From NCBI GenBank assembly GCA_963811225.1, contig CAWEQO010000014.1, positions 62,001 through 126,000 of the forward strand: a stretch of DNA of 64,000 bases, written 5' to 3'. The notes under the pieces are model-generated. The model did no database searches, had not been told where the DNA came from, and was given only the letters and a program-made list of their open reading frames with translations. The translations under genes and the position numbers were made by a program. The stretch is from CAWEQO01 sp963811225. GTDB taxonomy: Bacteria > Chloroflexota > Anaerolineae > Anaerolineales > Anaerolineaceae. Positions 53,096 to 61,517 of the stretch are shown here, one piece after another. Positions within the stretch are counted from its first letter, which is position 1, and each line of letters opens with the position of its first letter.

Positions 53096-53156
53096 GAATT
53101 TGTACGGTGTTTGAGAATGGCGGCTCTGTCGCCATTCTCAAACACCGTACAAATTC
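53096..53156 (+). promoter_or_regulatory. Perfect 27-bp hairpin in the leader of the E1alpha gene
   Basis: Arms 53096-53122 and 53130-53156, loop of 7 nt, ending 3 nt before the AAGGAGG ribosome site. Unlike the other palindromes it lies upstream of a gene start, with no gene end nearby other than the exchanger 270 bp away. Confidence 0.6.
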
Positions 53157-53175
53157 GTTTAAGGAGGAATTTCAT

Positions 53176-54159
53176 ATGGCGTTGTCGAAGGATACGATGC
53201 GTGAGATGTTCTGGACCATGCTGCTGGCGCGGCGGGTGGACGAGCGCGCCTGGGTGCTGCACCGCCAGGGCAAGATCGCCTTTCACATCTCGGGGATCGG
53301 GCAGGAAGGCGCTCAGGTCGGTGCGGCCTATGCGATCCGCAAGGGTCACGACTGGGTTACGCCCTACTACCGCGATCTGGCGCTGATGATGGCCCTGGGC
53401 TACTCAGCCCGGGACTTCATGTTCGCAGCGATGGGCAAGGAAGGCGAGGTCACGTCCGGTGGGCGGCAGATGCCCAGCCACTTCAGCTACAAGCCGTCCA
53501 ACCTGGTCAGCCACAGCGCACCGGTCGCCACACAGGCCCCGCATGCTGCCGGGATTGGCCTGGCGATCAAGCTGAACAAGACCGACCAGGTCGTGCTGTC
53601 CACCGTGGGCGAAGGCTCCACCTCACAGGGTGAGTGGTACGAGGCGCTCAACTTCTCCTCGGTGCACAACCTGCCGGTGGTGTTCATTGTGGAGAACAAC
53701 CTGTATGCCATCTCCGTGCCGGTCGACCGGCAGATGGCCGTGCCCGGCCCGGCCGACAAGGCCTGCGGCCTGGGCCTGGACGGGCGCACCGTGGACGGCA
53801 CGGATATGTTTGCAGTCTACGAGGAGGTGCACAAGGCGGTCGAGAAGGCGCGCAAGGGCGGCGGGCCCAGCCTGATCGAGGCGCGCATGTACCGCATCAC
53901 CCCGCACTCCTCGGACGACGACGACCGCACCTACCGCTCCCGTGAGGAGGTGGAGGAGCACAAGAAGAGCGACCCGCTTCTGGTGGCGCGCAAGGCGCTG
54001 GAAGGCGCCGGCATCCTGACGCCCAAGATGGTGGACGAGATGGAGGCGCGCGCCAAAGAGATCGTGAACCAGGCGGTCCAGGAAGCCACAGATGCCCCCT
54101 ACCCACCCCTGCAAGTGGGCCAGACCGGCGTGTATGCCCAGGAGGTGGAGCATGCCTGA
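53176..54159 (+). CDS. 2-oxoacid dehydrogenase E1 component, alpha subunit
   Basis: 327 residues from ATG 53176 (AAGGAGG at 53160-53166). Thiamine-diphosphate motif GEGSTSQGEWYEALNFSSVH continuing to VENNLYAIS (GDG-x-NN type), and the phosphorylation-loop-like PHSSDDDDRTYRS. HISGIGQEGAQVG and YYRDLALMMALG resemble branched-chain or pyruvate dehydrogenase E1alpha. The enzyme decarboxylates a 2-oxoacid. It overlaps E1beta by 8 nt. The E3 gene is not in the window. Branched-chain versus pyruvate cannot be decided. Confidence 0.93.
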   Translation: MALSKDTMREMFWTMLLARRVDERAWVLHRQGKIAFHISGIGQEGAQVGAAYAIRKGHDWVTPYYRDLALMMALGYSARDFMFAAMGKEGEVTSGGRQMPSHFSYKPSNLVSHSAPVATQAPHAAGIGLAIKLNKTDQVVLSTVGEGSTSQGEWYEALNFSSVHNLPVVFIVENNLYAISVPVDRQMAVPGPADKACGLGLDGRTVDGTDMFAVYEEVHKAVEKARKGGGPSLIEARMYRITPHSSDDDDRTYRSREEVEEHKKSDPLLVARKALEGAGILTPKMVDEMEARAKEIVNQAVQEATDAPYPPLQVGQTGVYAQEVEHA

Positions 54160-55135
54160 GAAAACCATGATCGATGCCATCCGCGAGGCCATGGACGAAG
54201 AATTGGCACGCGACGAAAAGGTGTTCATCATCGGCGAGGACGTGGGCCAGCGCGGCGGCGTGTTCCGGGCGACGATGGGCCTGTTCGACAAATACGGCGG
54301 CGACCGGGTGATCAATTCGCCGCTGGCGGAGCTGTCGATTGTGGGCGTGGGCATCGGGGCTGCGCTGTACGGCATGCGCCCGATCTGTGAGATCCAGTTC
54401 GCCGACTTCATCTACCCGGCCATGAACCAGATCATCAGCGAGGCGGCCAAGATGCACTACCGCTCGAACGGCGACTGGCAGGCGCCGATGGTCATCCGGG
54501 CGCCCTACGGCGGCGGGATCGGCGGCGGGCTGTACCACTCGCAGAGCGTCGAGGCCTTCTTCACCCACATACCGGGGCTGAAGGTGGTCATCCCCTCCAA
54601 CCCCTACGACGCCAAGGGGCTGCTCAAGTCGGCGGTGCGCGATCCCGACCCGGTGATGTTCTTCGAGCCGAAGAAGGGTTACCGCCTGATCCGCGGCGAG
54701 GTGCCGGAGGGCGAGTATACCGTGCCGATTGGCCCGGCCAAGGTGTCGCGTGAGGGCCAGGACCTGTCGGTGTTTGCGTATGGGATCATGCACCACTACG
54801 CCCTGCAAGCCGCCGAGACCGTGGCGCAGGAGGGAATCGACGTCGAGGTGGTGGATTTGCGCACGCTGTACCCGGTGGACCGCAAGACGATCCTGGATTC
54901 GGTGAAAAAGACCAGCAAGGCGCTGATCGTGTATGAGGACAACCTGACCGGCGGCTACGGCGCAGAGGTGTCTGCCACGATTGCCGGCGGCGCTTTCGAG
55001 TATTTAGATGCGCCGGTGAAGCGGCTGGCCGGGCCGGATGTGCCGGCAGTGCCGTTTGCGCACAACCTGCAGGACTGGTTCATGCTCAATCCGGACAAGA
55101 TCGCCGAGGCCATCCGTGAGCTGGCGAGGTATTAG
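54152..55135 (+). CDS. 2-oxoacid dehydrogenase E1 component, beta subunit
   Basis: 327 residues from ATG 54152, inside the end of E1alpha. FIIGEDVGQRGGVFRATMGL, INSPLAELSIVGVGIGAA, EIQFADFIYPAMNQI and VIRAPYGGGIGGGLYHSQS are diagnostic. The C-terminal transketolase domain has VEVVDLRTLYPVDRKTI and EDNLTGGYGAEVSA. It forms the alpha2beta2 E1 with the preceding subunit. Confidence 0.95.
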   Translation: MPEKTMIDAIREAMDEELARDEKVFIIGEDVGQRGGVFRATMGLFDKYGGDRVINSPLAELSIVGVGIGAALYGMRPICEIQFADFIYPAMNQIISEAAKMHYRSNGDWQAPMVIRAPYGGGIGGGLYHSQSVEAFFTHIPGLKVVIPSNPYDAKGLLKSAVRDPDPVMFFEPKKGYRLIRGEVPEGEYTVPIGPAKVSREGQDLSVFAYGIMHHYALQAAETVAQEGIDVEVVDLRTLYPVDRKTILDSVKKTSKALIVYEDNLTGGYGAEVSATIAGGAFEYLDAPVKRLAGPDVPAVPFAHNLQDWFMLNPDKIAEAIRELARY

Positions 55136-55143
55136 GAGGATTT

Positions 55144-56526
55144 ATGCCAACCAAAGTCATTATGCCGCAGCTAGGCGAATCGGTCGTTGAGGGCACGGTC
55201 GCCGAGTGGCTGAAGAAAGAGGGCGAACACGTCGAGGAGTTCGAGCCGCTGGTGGAGGTGGATACCGACAAGGTCAACAGCGAGGTGCCCAGCCCGGCCA
55301 GCGGGACGGTGCTGAAGATCCTGGTGCCCCGCTCGGAGACGGTGCAGGCGGGCACGGTGCTGGCCTGGATCGGCGAGCCGGGCGAGGAGATCCCCGAGGG
55401 TGAGGATGCGCCGCCCAAGCAGCGCGACGAGTCGGCGCTGAGCGAGGAGCAGGAAGCCGCCACCCCCACCCTCGAAACGGGGGATCAAGAACAGACCCGC
55501 CCGGTAAGTGTAACCGCCGAGGAGCAGGCCGAGCCGGCCACGCCGGGCAGGGACAGGAAACTGGGCTTCATCTCGCCGGTGGTGGCGCGGCTGGCACAAG
55601 ATGAGAACGTGGACCTGCGTGAGGTGCCGGGATCGGGCGAGGGCGGCCGCATCACCAAGAAGGACGTGCTCAAGTACATCGAAGAGCGCCAGGCCCGACC
55701 GGAGCGCGAAGAGCCGGCTGCCTGGGAGACGCCCGGGGAAGGGGATCTGTTCCGCCCGACCGAGCTGCAGTTCCCTCAGGAGAAGCAGCAGCCCCAGGCG
55801 CAGCCGTCGAAAGCGCCTGAAAAACAGACCGGCGTCGAGAAACAGAGCGGCGACCGGCTCATGCCGCTGACCAGCGTGCGACGTCAGATCGCCGAGCACA
55901 TGGTACGCAGCAAGCGCAGCGCCCCGCACGTGACCACTGTAATGGAGGCCAACATGCAGCGGGTGGCGCAGCACCGCGCCGCGCACAAGGACAGCTACGC
56001 CCGCGAGGGGGCCAACCTGACCTACACAGCCTACTTCGTCTCGGCGGTCGTGCAGGCCTTGCGCGCCTACCCGATCGTCAACTCTTCCTGGAGCGACGAG
56101 GGCATCCTTGTGCATCCAGACAGCAACGTGGGTGTAGCGGTCTCGCTGGGCGAGGAAGGCCTGATTGTGCCGGTGATCCAGCAGGCCGGGCAGTACTCGC
56201 TGCTGGGGCTGGCCCGAGCCATCAATGACCTGGCCGAGCGGGCGCGCAGTCACAAGCTCAAACCCGATGACGTGCGCGGCGGCACCTTCTCGATCACCAA
56301 CCACGGCACGTCGCGCTCACTGTTCGCCACCCCGGTCATCAACCAGCCGCAAGCCGCCATTTTAGGCGTCGGCATGATCCAGAAGCGGGTGGTGGTGATC
56401 GACGACGCCATCGCCATCCGCCCGATGGTGTACCTGTCGCTGACCTTCGACCACCGCATCCTGGACGGGGCTTCGGGGGATGGGTTCCTGGGGAAGATTG
56501 TGGACGTGCTGGAAAATTGGAGTTAG
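55144..56526 (+). CDS. 2-oxoacid dehydrogenase E2, dihydrolipoyl acyltransferase
   Basis: 460 residues, GGAGGA before the ATG. Order: one lipoyl domain (1-80) with the lipoylated Lys in EVDTDKVNSEV; an acidic linker; a peripheral-subunit-binding domain (about 140-185, FISPVVARLAQDENVDLREV, GGRITKKDVL); a Gln/Pro-rich linker; and the catalytic core ending FDHRILDGASGDGFLGK, in which the usual HHxxDG reads DHRILDG. It moves the acyl group to CoA. Last of the three-gene operon. Confidence 0.95.
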   Translation: MPTKVIMPQLGESVVEGTVAEWLKKEGEHVEEFEPLVEVDTDKVNSEVPSPASGTVLKILVPRSETVQAGTVLAWIGEPGEEIPEGEDAPPKQRDESALSEEQEAATPTLETGDQEQTRPVSVTAEEQAEPATPGRDRKLGFISPVVARLAQDENVDLREVPGSGEGGRITKKDVLKYIEERQARPEREEPAAWETPGEGDLFRPTELQFPQEKQQPQAQPSKAPEKQTGVEKQSGDRLMPLTSVRRQIAEHMVRSKRSAPHVTTVMEANMQRVAQHRAAHKDSYAREGANLTYTAYFVSAVVQALRAYPIVNSSWSDEGILVHPDSNVGVAVSLGEEGLIVPVIQQAGQYSLLGLARAINDLAERARSHKLKPDDVRGGTFSITNHGTSRSLFATPVINQPQAAILGVGMIQKRVVVIDDAIAIRPMVYLSLTFDHRILDGASGDGFLGKIVDVLENWS

Positions 56527-56562
56527 TAGAAAACAGAGAGCAGAGAGTAGAGAGGATCGGTT

Positions 56563-56943
56563 ATGTCTGAGCAAGTGATTTCGGTTGACAGTTCCGATAT
56601 CCGAGAGGGAAAGCTGGAGGAACTGAAAAGAGCCGTTCAGGAACTGGTCGACTTCGTCGAAGCGAACGAGACCAGCATCCTGTCTTACCAAATGTTTATC
56701 GATGAACACGAGCAGCGCATGACGGTCGTGCAGGTCCACCCGGACTCTGCCTCCATGGAGTACCACATGCAGGCGGCGGGCGAGATCTTCGCGAAGTTTG
56801 GCAGCCTGATCCAGTTGCGCACGATGGATGTCTACGGCGCGCCCAGCGAGAGGCTGGTGGAGCAGCTGCGGTCCAAAGTGCAGATGCTGGGCACTGCGAC
56901 GGTGCACGTCCACCGCCCGCAAGCGGGCTTCAGCCGATTGTAG
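56563..56943 (+). CDS. Small ABM-like (dimeric alpha/beta barrel) protein
   Basis: 126 residues. A beta-alpha-beta layout with KLEELKRAVQELVDFVEANE, LSYQMFIDEHEQRMTVVQVH and SMEYHMQAAGEIFAKFGSL recalls antibiotic-biosynthesis-monooxygenase-fold proteins. No cofactor site is expected in that fold. It is 36 bp behind E2 and followed by a strong terminator, so it may end that operon. Confidence 0.7.
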   Translation: MSEQVISVDSSDIREGKLEELKRAVQELVDFVEANETSILSYQMFIDEHEQRMTVVQVHPDSASMEYHMQAAGEIFAKFGSLIQLRTMDVYGAPSERLVEQLRSKVQMLGTATVHVHRPQAGFSRL

Positions 56944-56958
56944 ACCGAGCTTTAGCAG

Positions 56959-57007
56959 CCAGGCAGGTGGGTATTCGCAAAGTGCCCTACCTGCCTGGTT
57001 TTTTTAT
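56959..57007 (+). terminator. Intrinsic terminator of the dehydrogenase region
   Basis: 10-bp perfect outer stem CCAGGCAGGT / ACCTGCCTGG, inner GGG/CCC extension, then a run of T. Confidence 0.88.
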
Positions 57008-57262
57008 CCTGCGGTGAGCAATGAACCAGTCCCGCCAGACCGATGATCGCCCACTGGCCCAGGCGGGCGCTGAGAGAGCGCGCTGGTGCATGACGCGAAC
57101 GAGGGGCGTCAGGGAGCCGTCACGCGGGCCGGTTTGCAGCACCCGCCAGGCGAGGAAGGCGAAGGGCAGGATGGCGATGAGGGCGACGACCAGGCCGATG
57201 CTGAGCGTGGCGCGCGGATGACGCAGGGTCACTTTTTGGCCGGAGAGCCAATCTTTGCGCAT
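56987..57262 (-). CDS. Small one-helix membrane protein, possible remnant
   Basis: 91 codons from ATG 57262, which has AAAGGA upstream. One clear membrane helix (SIGLVVALIAILPFAFLAWR) after a basic start MRKDWLSGQK. Toward the end another frame gives a second hydrophobic segment (LGQWAIIGLAGLVHCSP), so a slip may hide a longer protein. The pattern is loosely like the N-terminus of PAP2 phosphatases. It ends within the terminator of the opposite gene. Weakly supported. Confidence 0.4.
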   Translation of the reverse strand: MRKDWLSGQKVTLRHPRATLSIGLVVALIAILPFAFLAWRVLQTGPRDGSLTPLVRVMHQRALSAPAWASGRSSVWRDWFIAHRRIKKPGR

Positions 57263-57443
57263 GCGGTTCCTTTCTCCCCCTGCTCCTATTGTAGCCGTAG
57301 GTTGGCCGCGGTTGAAATCGCAGCCCCAGACTGCCCTTACAGGGTGCTTCGTCGCGAGGATATCTGGGGCTGCGTGAGCGGTATATGCTACAATATCTCT
57401 GGCAATTATTCTCATCGATACAAACAACATAGGAGAGAACATC

Positions 57444-59324
57444 ATGATTCGAGCCGAGGGGCCGTGGTTCCGGGATGAGCATGGGCGGGCGCTGATTTTG
57501 CGCGGGGTGAACCTGGGCGGCAGCAGCAAGGCGCCGTTTGGGCCCAAGGGGCCGTCACACGTGCGAGAGGGCTTCTTCGACCACCGCAGCGTCTCATTCG
57601 TGGGGCGGCCCTTCCCGCTGGCCGAGGCCGACGAGCATCTCCGCCGCCTGCACGCCTGGGGCTTCCGCTTCCTGCGCTTCCTGATCACCTGGGAGGCGGT
57701 CGAGCACGCCGGGCCGGGGCAGTACGACTATGCGTACATCGACTACGTGGCCGAGGTGGTGCGGCGGGCGGGCGAGCATGGCATCAACGTGTTCATCGAC
57801 CCGCACCAGGACGCCTGGAGCCGCTTCACGGGCGGCGACGGTGCGCCGGGCTGGACGCTGGAGGCGGTCGGGATGCAGCCGGAGAAGCTGGTCGAGACCG
57901 GCGCTGCGGTGGTGCATAACCAGCACCCGGGCCAGTTCCCACGCATGATCTGGCCGACCAACTACGCCAAGCTCGGCGCAGCGACGATGTTCACGCTGTT
58001 TTTCGCCGGGAGCGATTTCGCGCCCAACCTGTGCATCAACGGCCAATCGGTGCAGGAATATCTACAGGCGCACTACATCGAGGCGGTGCGGCAGGTTGCG
58101 CTGGCGGTTAAAAACCTGCCCAACGTGGCCGGCTTCGACACGCTCAACGAGCCGACGACCGGCTACATCGGCCGCAGCGACCTGACCCAGCCCTTCGGGG
58201 TGCTGCTAAAAGGCTACTCGCCCTCACCGCTGCAGTCGTGGGCGCTGGGCGAGGGCATCCCGCAGGAGGTGGAGGTGTGGGACACCGGCCTGACCGGGCC
58301 CAAGCTGCAGCGGCGCGAGACGCTGAACGAGGCGGGGGCGCGCCTGTGGCGCGAGGGCTGCCGCGACGTGTGGCGGGCGCACGGCGTGTGGGACGTTGAT
58401 TCGCAGGGCAAGCCGTACCTGATCGAGCCGGACTACTTCAGCCGGGCAGCCGGTCGCAAGGTCGTCTTTGGCGACTACATCAAGCCCTTCGCCATCCGCT
58501 ACACTGAGGCCATCCGCTCGATCAACCCGGATTGGATCATCTTCTTCGAGAACGCCGTGGACGATGAAACCCCGCCGCGCTGGAGCGAGGAGGACCCCAC
58601 CAACATCGCCTACGCGCCGCACTGGTACGACGGTATGACCCTGTTCACCAAGAGCTTCAACCCCTGGCTCGGGGTGGACACGACCGGCGAGAAGACAAAG
58701 CTGGTGGTGGGGCCGGGCAAGGTGCGCAAGTCGTTTGCGGACCAACTGGGGCAGATCAAGCGGATGGCGCAGACTCGCCTCGGCGGCGTGCCCACCCTGC
58801 TCGGTGAGTTCGGCATCCCCTTCGACCTGAACGGCAAGCGCGCCTACCGCAGCGGCAACTTCAGCAAGCAGGCGCAGGCGCTGGACGCCAGCTTTTGCGC
58901 GCTGGAGGCCAACCTGCTGAGCGGCACGCTGTGGAACTATACCGCCGACAACACCAACGCCCACGGCGACCAGTGGAACGAGGAAGACCTGTCGATCTTC
59001 AGCCGCGACCAGCAAACGGACCCCGAGGACATCAACTCGGGCGGGCGGGCGCTGGAGGCGGGCGTGCGCCCGTATGCCGTGGCGACCGCCGGCGAGCCGC
59101 TGGCGATGTCGTTCGACCGCAAGCGCAAGCTGTTCGTGTTCGAGTTCCGCCACGACCCGGCCATCCGGGAGCCGAGCGAGTTCTACGTGCCAAACTTGCA
59201 GTATCCCCGCGGCTACCGGGTGATCCTCTCGGACGGGGAGTACTGGGTGGACCGCGAGAACCAGCGCATGGTCTACCGGCACACCTTCACTCGTGAGGTG
59301 CACCGGGTGGAGATTGTGGAGTAA
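57444..59324 (+). CDS. Glycoside hydrolase family 5, endoglycoceramidase/steryl-glucosidase-like
   Basis: 626 residues, AGGAGAG before the ATG. No signal peptide, so it should be cytosolic. RGVNLGGSSKAP opens the TIM barrel; the acid/base Glu is in GFDTLNEPTTGY and the nucleophile Glu in LLGEFGIPFD; NYTADNTNAHGDQWNEEDLS is the active-site loop of the EGCase subgroup. A C-terminal beta sandwich (about 540-626) follows. Relatives cleave glucosylceramide or steryl glucosides. A bacterial sphingolipid or sterol-like glycolipid substrate is inference. Confidence 0.88.
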   Translation: MIRAEGPWFRDEHGRALILRGVNLGGSSKAPFGPKGPSHVREGFFDHRSVSFVGRPFPLAEADEHLRRLHAWGFRFLRFLITWEAVEHAGPGQYDYAYIDYVAEVVRRAGEHGINVFIDPHQDAWSRFTGGDGAPGWTLEAVGMQPEKLVETGAAVVHNQHPGQFPRMIWPTNYAKLGAATMFTLFFAGSDFAPNLCINGQSVQEYLQAHYIEAVRQVALAVKNLPNVAGFDTLNEPTTGYIGRSDLTQPFGVLLKGYSPSPLQSWALGEGIPQEVEVWDTGLTGPKLQRRETLNEAGARLWREGCRDVWRAHGVWDVDSQGKPYLIEPDYFSRAAGRKVVFGDYIKPFAIRYTEAIRSINPDWIIFFENAVDDETPPRWSEEDPTNIAYAPHWYDGMTLFTKSFNPWLGVDTTGEKTKLVVGPGKVRKSFADQLGQIKRMAQTRLGGVPTLLGEFGIPFDLNGKRAYRSGNFSKQAQALDASFCALEANLLSGTLWNYTADNTNAHGDQWNEEDLSIFSRDQQTDPEDINSGGRALEAGVRPYAVATAGEPLAMSFDRKRKLFVFEFRHDPAIREPSEFYVPNLQYPRGYRVILSDGEYWVDRENQRMVYRHTFTREVHRVEIVE

Positions 59325-59357
59325 ATTCAGGGGGTGTGGCGGGCCGGAGGCTTATGC

Positions 59358-59386
59358 TTGCATTCCCCTCCAAGCTAAGGCATAAT
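59358..59386 (+). promoter_or_regulatory. Promoter of the TGT-methyltransferase module
   Basis: TTGCAT, 17-nt spacer, CATAAT, ending 7 nt before the ATG at 59394 with no Shine-Dalgarno, so a leaderless transcript is predicted. Confidence 0.5.
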
Positions 59387-59393
59387 CTCCTCT

Positions 59394-60491
59394 ATGAGAG
59401 CAAACTCCCTCCGCTTACCGCACGGGATGCTGGACTATCCCGCCTACCTGCCGGACGCCACCTTTGGTGTGGTGCGGGCGGTCGACGCCGAGGACCTGCT
59501 GGACGTGGGTGTGCAGGCCGTGGTGATGAACACCTTCCACCTGATGCAGAGGCCCGGCTCCACCACCGTGGCGGCGCTGGGCGGGCTGCACCAGATGAGC
59601 AGCTGGCCGCGCCCCATCGTCACCAACTCGGGCGGCTTCCAGGCCTACTCCCTGATCCGCCAAAACCCCAAGTTCGGCCAACTGACCGACCGCTGCCTGA
59701 TCTTCCGCAACGAGGCCGGCAAGAAGATCCAGCTCTCGCCGGAGAAGTCGGTGCAGCTGCAGATCGGCTACGGCACCGACGTGGTCATCTGCCTGGACGA
59801 CTGCACCCACGTCGAGTCGAGCTACGAGGAGCAGCAGCTCTCGGTGCGGCGCACGATCGAGTGGGCCAAACGCTGCAAGACCGAGTACGGGCGACAGCTC
59901 GACCAGCGCAAGACGCCCGAGGGCGAGCGCCCCAAGATCTTCGGAGTGATCCAGGGCGGCGGCTACCGTGACCTGCGCAGGCAGTGCGCCGAGGCGCTGC
60001 TGGAGATCGGCTTCGACGGCTACGGCTACGGCGGCTGGCCCCTGGACGAGGAGAACCACCTGCTGGCGGACATGCTGGCGGCGGTGCGCGAGGACGTGCC
60101 GGAGGAGTTCCCGCTGCATGCCCTGGGCGTGGGCCACCCGGAGAACGTGTTGGCCAGCTGGGACCTGGGCTACGACATCTTCGACAGCGCCATGCCCACC
60201 CGCGACGCCCGGCATGGGCGGCTGTACGTCTTCACCCAAGCGCCGGAGGGACCGGACGCCGGCCTGAGCGGTAAATGGATGAAGTACATCTACATCAACG
60301 ACGAGCGCCACATCAAAGACGGCCGCCCGCTTTCCCCCTACTGCGACTGCCTGGTATGCCAGCGCTACTCGGCGGGCTACCTGCATCACCTGTTCAAGCT
60401 GAATGACAGCCTGTACCCGCGCCTGGCGACCATCCACAACCTGAGCTTCATGGTGCGGCTGACCGAGCGCTTGCGAAAGCGCAGCCGGTGA
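59394..60491 (+). CDS. tRNA-guanine transglycosylase family protein, divergent
   Basis: 365 residues. TGT landmarks: MNTFHLMQRPG, TNSGGFQAYSL (substrate pocket), FGVIQGGGY, nucleophile Asp in FDSAMPTRDARHG, and a zinc site CDCLVC with a following HH. The pocket loop that is GGLAVGE in bacterial queuine-type enzymes reads YGGWPLDEENH, and LDDCTHVESS replaces the usual DECTP segment. The fold and chemistry (base exchange with 7-deazaguanines) are likely, but base and target RNA may differ. The stop overlaps the GTG start of an rRNA methyltransferase gene by 4 nt. No queuosine synthesis gene is present. Confidence 0.88.
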   Translation: MRANSLRLPHGMLDYPAYLPDATFGVVRAVDAEDLLDVGVQAVVMNTFHLMQRPGSTTVAALGGLHQMSSWPRPIVTNSGGFQAYSLIRQNPKFGQLTDRCLIFRNEAGKKIQLSPEKSVQLQIGYGTDVVICLDDCTHVESSYEEQQLSVRRTIEWAKRCKTEYGRQLDQRKTPEGERPKIFGVIQGGGYRDLRRQCAEALLEIGFDGYGYGGWPLDEENHLLADMLAAVREDVPEEFPLHALGVGHPENVLASWDLGYDIFDSAMPTRDARHGRLYVFTQAPEGPDAGLSGKWMKYIYINDERHIKDGRPLSPYCDCLVCQRYSAGYLHHLFKLNDSLYPRLATIHNLSFMVRLTERLRKRSR

Positions 60492-61297
60492 GCGACGCCG
60501 GGCAGCTGGACGAGCTGGTGGCGGCGGTGCGGGCGGGGGCCAAATACCGCGCCATCAGCGAGCCGCTGGTGCGGCAGGTGGGGGCGCAGGAACTGGCCAA
60601 AGGCCGCAAGTTCAAGGACGCGGTCAAGGCCACCCGCAACAAGCTGCACCAGGTGGGCGGGGCCTACCAGGAGGAGGGCATCGACTACGCCCGCCGGCTG
60701 GCCGAGCTGGAGACCCTGCCGCACGACCGCTTCGACCCGGCGGTGCGGGACTTCTGCCGCCGGATGATGGCCCAGCATGCCTCGACCCGCGAGCGCCTGC
60801 CCGTGTTGGACGAATTCTACGCCCAGACGCTGGCCCCGCTCGGGCCGCTGGACTCCGTGCTGGATGCGGCCTGCGGGCTGAACCCACTGGCGCTGGCCTG
60901 GATGCCGCTGGCGGAGGGCAGCCGCTACTACGCCTGCGACATCTACGAGGACATGGTCGATTTCCTCAATCGCTTCTTCGCCCACGTCGGTCAGGCGGGC
61001 GAGGCCTGGGTGTGCGACCTGGCCGCGCAGACGCCACAGCAGGCAGCTCAGGTTGGCATGGCGCTGAAGACCATCCCGTGCCTGGAGCAGCTGGATAAGA
61101 CGGTGGGCCCGCGCTTACTGGCGGGTTTGCAGGCGCAGACGCTGCTGATCTCGTTCCCGGCGCAGAGCCTGGGCGGGCGCTCGAAGGGCATGCTGCAGAA
61201 CTATGAAACGCACTTCCGCGAGCTGGTGGAGGGGACGGGCTGGGACGTGCAGCGCTTCGAATTCGCAACCGAGCTGGCTTTTCGAGTTCAGAAATAA
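60488..61297 (+). CDS. 16S rRNA (guanine1405-N7)-methyltransferase family protein (FmrO/Rmt), copy 1
   Basis: 269 residues from GTG 60488. The N-terminal helical domain has KYRAISEPLVRQVGAQELAK, then the family marker MAQHASTRERLPVLDEFY and SAM motif I VLDAACGLNPLALAWMPL, with YACDIYEDMVDFLNRFF after it. This is the architecture of FmrO, KgmB, ArmA and RmtB, which methylate G1405 in the aminoglycoside A site. Such genes normally protect producers or pathogens; here no antibiotic cluster is nearby. Methylation site is predicted by family only. The 3' end of the gene reappears in the repeats that follow. Confidence 0.85.
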   Translation: MSDAGQLDELVAAVRAGAKYRAISEPLVRQVGAQELAKGRKFKDAVKATRNKLHQVGGAYQEEGIDYARRLAELETLPHDRFDPAVRDFCRRMMAQHASTRERLPVLDEFYAQTLAPLGPLDSVLDAACGLNPLALAWMPLAEGSRYYACDIYEDMVDFLNRFFAHVGQAGEAWVCDLAAQTPQQAAQVGMALKTIPCLEQLDKTVGPRLLAGLQAQTLLISFPAQSLGGRSKGMLQNYETHFRELVEGTGWDVQRFEFATELAFRVQK

Positions 61298-61517
61298 TGT
61301 CTCACGCCAAGGAAAGAGCGAGAACAGAAGAAGTAATGTCTCACGCCAAGGCGCCAAGGCGCTAAGGAAAGAGCGAGAAATGAGCTGGCTTTTTGAATTC
61401 AAAATAATGTCTCACGCTAAGGCGCCAAGGCGCTAAGGGAAGAGCGAGAAATGAATGTTTTTTTAACTCTTAAGGCTTTTCTTGGCGCCTTGGCGCCTTG
61501 GCGTGAGACATAAAAAA
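61298..61517. repeat. GTCTCACGCCAAGG repeat array after methyltransferase copy 1
   Basis: Three direct elements TGTCTCACGCC/T-AAGG... at about 61297, 61336 and 61408, each followed by GGAAAGAGCGAGAA or a close variant; the reverse complement lies at 61481-61511. A stretch at 61382-61407 repeats the last codons of the methyltransferase (GAGCTGGCTTTT...) in diverged form. The inverted copy abuts the start of copy 2. Confidence 0.85.

Noticed and set aside
59394..60491. DpdA-type DNA 7-deazaguanine insertion system
   Set aside because: No dpdB-K, QueC-like or other DNA-modification gene is nearby, and the neighbours are rRNA methyltransferases.
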